Below are positions 62,338-64,000 of a stretch of 64,000 bases of DNA, in pieces; position 1 is the stretch's first letter; each line of letters opens with the position of its first letter. The translations under genes were made by a program, and so were the position numbers. This DNA comes from Urechis unicinctus (taxonomy: Eukaryota; Annelida; Polychaeta; Xenopneusta; Urechidae), in contig CM067345.1 of the NCBI GenBank assembly GCA_034190875.2, positions 20,463,376-20,527,375 on the forward strand, given 5' to 3'. The notes under the pieces were generated by a model. That model ran no database searches and was not told the DNA's origin. It saw only the letters and a program-made list of their open reading frames with translations.

Positions 62338-62937
62338 TTCTGTGCGATATTTTGATGACATCATTCTATTTTTGGAAAGTGTTTCCGACTGCTGAGCTTT
62401 GCGAGCTGATGTGATGAACGGGCGGTATTTGGGTGAGGTCATTTTTGGCAGTTTTATTGAAAGTTTGTAAATGGCTATTAAAAGTCAAAAAGCGGTAATG
62501 GTGTTGTAAGATTGGGAAGTCAAGGTCAGCGTTATAGTTGGCGTGAGTATTCACCTGTTGCTCTTAATATGAAGACGGTCTTTACGAGGTTATTTGTAGC
62601 TATTAACTTCCTTTATCCCATGACATGTGGTGATATATTGAATTGGTGACCTTAGAATTGTCCTTAGGTAGGTTATTGACCTTAGTAACCTGATGTGATG
62701 AACGGGCGGTATTTGGGTGAGGTCATTTTTGACAGTTTTATTGAGGACTTTGTAAATAGCTATTAAAAGTCAATTTGCGTAGTATGTCGGTCGATTTCGC
62801 ATTCACCTCAGATATTGTGGTGACATCATTCTATTTTTGGAAAGTGTTTCCGACTGCTGAGCTTTGCGACCTTGGTAATACATTGAGCTGTGCGCTATTT
62901 GGATGACATCATTCTGTTTTTGGAAAGTGATTTCACT
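62338..62937 (+). repeat. Interspersed direct repeats upstream of the promoter
   Basis: Block a (GATGACATCATTCTATTTTT, then GGAAAGTG) occurs at 62351, 62818 and 62902. Block b (TGATGTGATGAACGGGCGGT, then ATTTGGGTGAGGTCATTTTT) occurs at about 62405 and 62689. Words containing GACCTTAG recur at about 62648 and 62678. The TGACATCA core in block a is an ATF/CRE-like sequence. The arrangement resembles a repeated upstream control region or part of a mobile element. Confidence 0.75.
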
Positions 62938-62992
62938 ATGTCCTCTGTCGTCATGGTTTGCTGACCTAAGCTAAGTTATGGGATAGAGGGTG

Positions 62993-63024
62993 TATATAAA
63001 ACGCGAGAGTGTCTCAGTTCAGTT
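62993..63024 (+). promoter_or_regulatory. TATA box and Inr of the unknown gene
   Basis: TATATAAA at 62993-63000 is followed by TCAGTTCAGTT. The A at 63021 in the second TCAGTT lies 28 bases after the start of the TATA box, the spacing expected for an animal core promoter with an initiator. The first ATG follows at 63031, giving a very short leader of about 10 bases, or about 15 if the first TCAGTT (63014) is used. Confidence 0.65.
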
Positions 63025-63030
63025 ATAACC

Positions 63031-63969
63031 ATGGCTGAGAAGAGACAGCTCGGTGCTATCAATGATGTGAACAAACGCAGTAGACAGATGAGCGATGCGG
63101 ACTTGTTAAAAGCCGTGGAACAGATTGAATCAGAAAACAGTATGATTTTATTTTCTATATCTGAATTATAGAATTACCAGGTATACGTCATTTTTTTATT
63201 TATTTATTTTTGTTACGCGTGTGTGTTTTAGTGTTGACGGGAGACGAAGATATTTTACATACAGCCATGGACGCATATGAAATCGAACAGGCCAATCCAG
63301 CGCTGGATTCGTAAATCCAAGTTCAAAACACCCCCCCAACACAAACTGGAAATGGCGCTGCAGTCGACAACGCTAAGGGTAGGTCTATTACAGGGTAGGT
63401 CTATTACGGGGTAGAATTGAGGAATGACGGAAATCTTTATGACATTGGTTGATATTTATATTGACAGATTATCGATGATTATGTCAACAGAAGCTGTCTT
63501 GGCTGCTAATGAAAGAGCTATATGGACTCGGTTTACACTATAGTTTATCAGAAGATGTGCCCAACCTCAACAGAATATATTTGAGGAATGCGATTCAGCC
63601 TTTAAAATCAACGGGAGTTATGGATTCTTATTACGTCACAAAGAAACAGATGAAATGCGGTACTTTCACTCGTCCGTCAACAACCATCGAATGCTACCAA
63701 CCCCTCTAGTCGTACGGAATGCGAGTGTTGAGGAAGTGACAAATTTGACCGTCTTTGTGAACCCAATCGATGATCACGTGATCGGCTACCCACCACCTGT
63801 TACGCCGGAACACCTGAAAAGATATAGATACTTGTCAGACCAGAAGAAAAGTAAGTGGCTATTAACTTACCGGAAGGCCGGTGCATACATACACTTTATT
63901 GGGCTAAATGAAGTCCAGGTTCAGCGGAGAGTGACCATGCGCGGGTATAAACGACCATGGAAGTCGTAA
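63031..63969 (+). pseudogene. Three-exon gene of unknown function, broken
   Basis: Exon 1 (63031-63139) starts MAEKRQLGAINDVNKRSRQM and ends at a GTATGA donor. The 92-base intron ends in a pyrimidine-rich TTTTAG. Exon 2 (63232-63378) reads MLTGDEDILHTAMDAYEIEQ at the join, then meets a TAA at 63312 but stays open afterwards to a GTAGGT donor. The 89-base second intron ends TTGACAG. Exon 3 (63468-63969) continues in the frame set by the splice, with one TGA at 63476-63478. It reads LLMKELYGLGLHYSLSED, shifts frame near 63640, then reads NLTVFVNPIDDHVIGYPP and ends IGLNEVQVQRR...KRPWKS. About 250 residues in total. The C-terminus is basic. I do not recognise the family. Agreement of phases at both introns argues that it was a real gene. 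The two stops and the shift suggest decay, or assembly error. Confidence 0.6.
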
Positions 63970-64000
63970 ACCCTGGGGGAGGTAAGCTGAGACAGGAAAA

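Noticed and set aside
62205..62940. Spaced repeats considered as a CRISPR array
   Set aside because: The repeats are of unequal length and spacing, imperfect, and in eukaryotic context beside a TATA/Inr promoter.

Overview
The window looks like repeat-rich genomic DNA from an animal, most likely an invertebrate; I cannot name the species. The evidence is eukaryotic: long (CATA)n and (TA)n microsatellites, a Ty3/Gypsy-type LTR retrotransposon with a target-site duplication, an intron-bearing THAP/Harbinger-type transposase, a Polinton-like (protein-primed DNA polymerase B) remnant, and a TATA/Inr promoter driving a spliced gene candidate. A 100-N run at 25976-26075 marks a scaffold gap. I found no intact conserved host gene. 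Nearly every recognisable coding stretch belongs to a mobile element and is broken.

Layout. 1-2650 is a partial copy of a large non-coding repeat, with a long (CATA)n tract and a truncated LTR. 2985-14880 is a fuller copy of that repeat (unit A). 14880-20260 is mostly unassigned, with a (TA)n tract and a block (18600-20100) paralogous to part of unit B. 20264-21885 is a dead THAP-DDE transposase on the minus strand. 20685-25692 and 26076-30845 are near-identical copies on either side of the gap, most simply two haplotypes placed in tandem by the assembler. 32730-33480 is a diverged third copy of part of that block. 35615-61375 is unit B, paralogous to unit A but expanded by two insertions.

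The first insertion (about 37440-43340) is a Polinton-like remnant. It holds a coiled-coil reading frame, small membrane-protein genes, an integrase fragment and a frameshifted polymerase B. The second (45715-53909) is a minus-strand Ty3/Gypsy-like element with 413/411-bp LTRs, a TGAT duplication, a polypurine tract, gag, protease and reverse transcriptase. A 2.9-kb element (47924-50832) with inverted terminal repeats is nested inside the reverse transcriptase. Its only recognisable gene is a broken Cys-rich protein with a FEN/PIN-nuclease-like core and no visible DDE transposase. This is the best candidate here for an undescribed mobile system.

61375-64000 leaves the repeat units. It holds clustered direct repeats with octamer and TGACATCA motifs, then a TATA box and Inr, then a three-exon unknown gene whose splice phases agree but which carries two stops and one frameshift.

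These parts do not form a pathway. They record nested insertion into a family of large, old, duplicated non-coding blocks. Homologies within the window were found by reading and comparing by eye, so boundaries are approximate, usually within tens of bases, unless a terminal motif fixes them.
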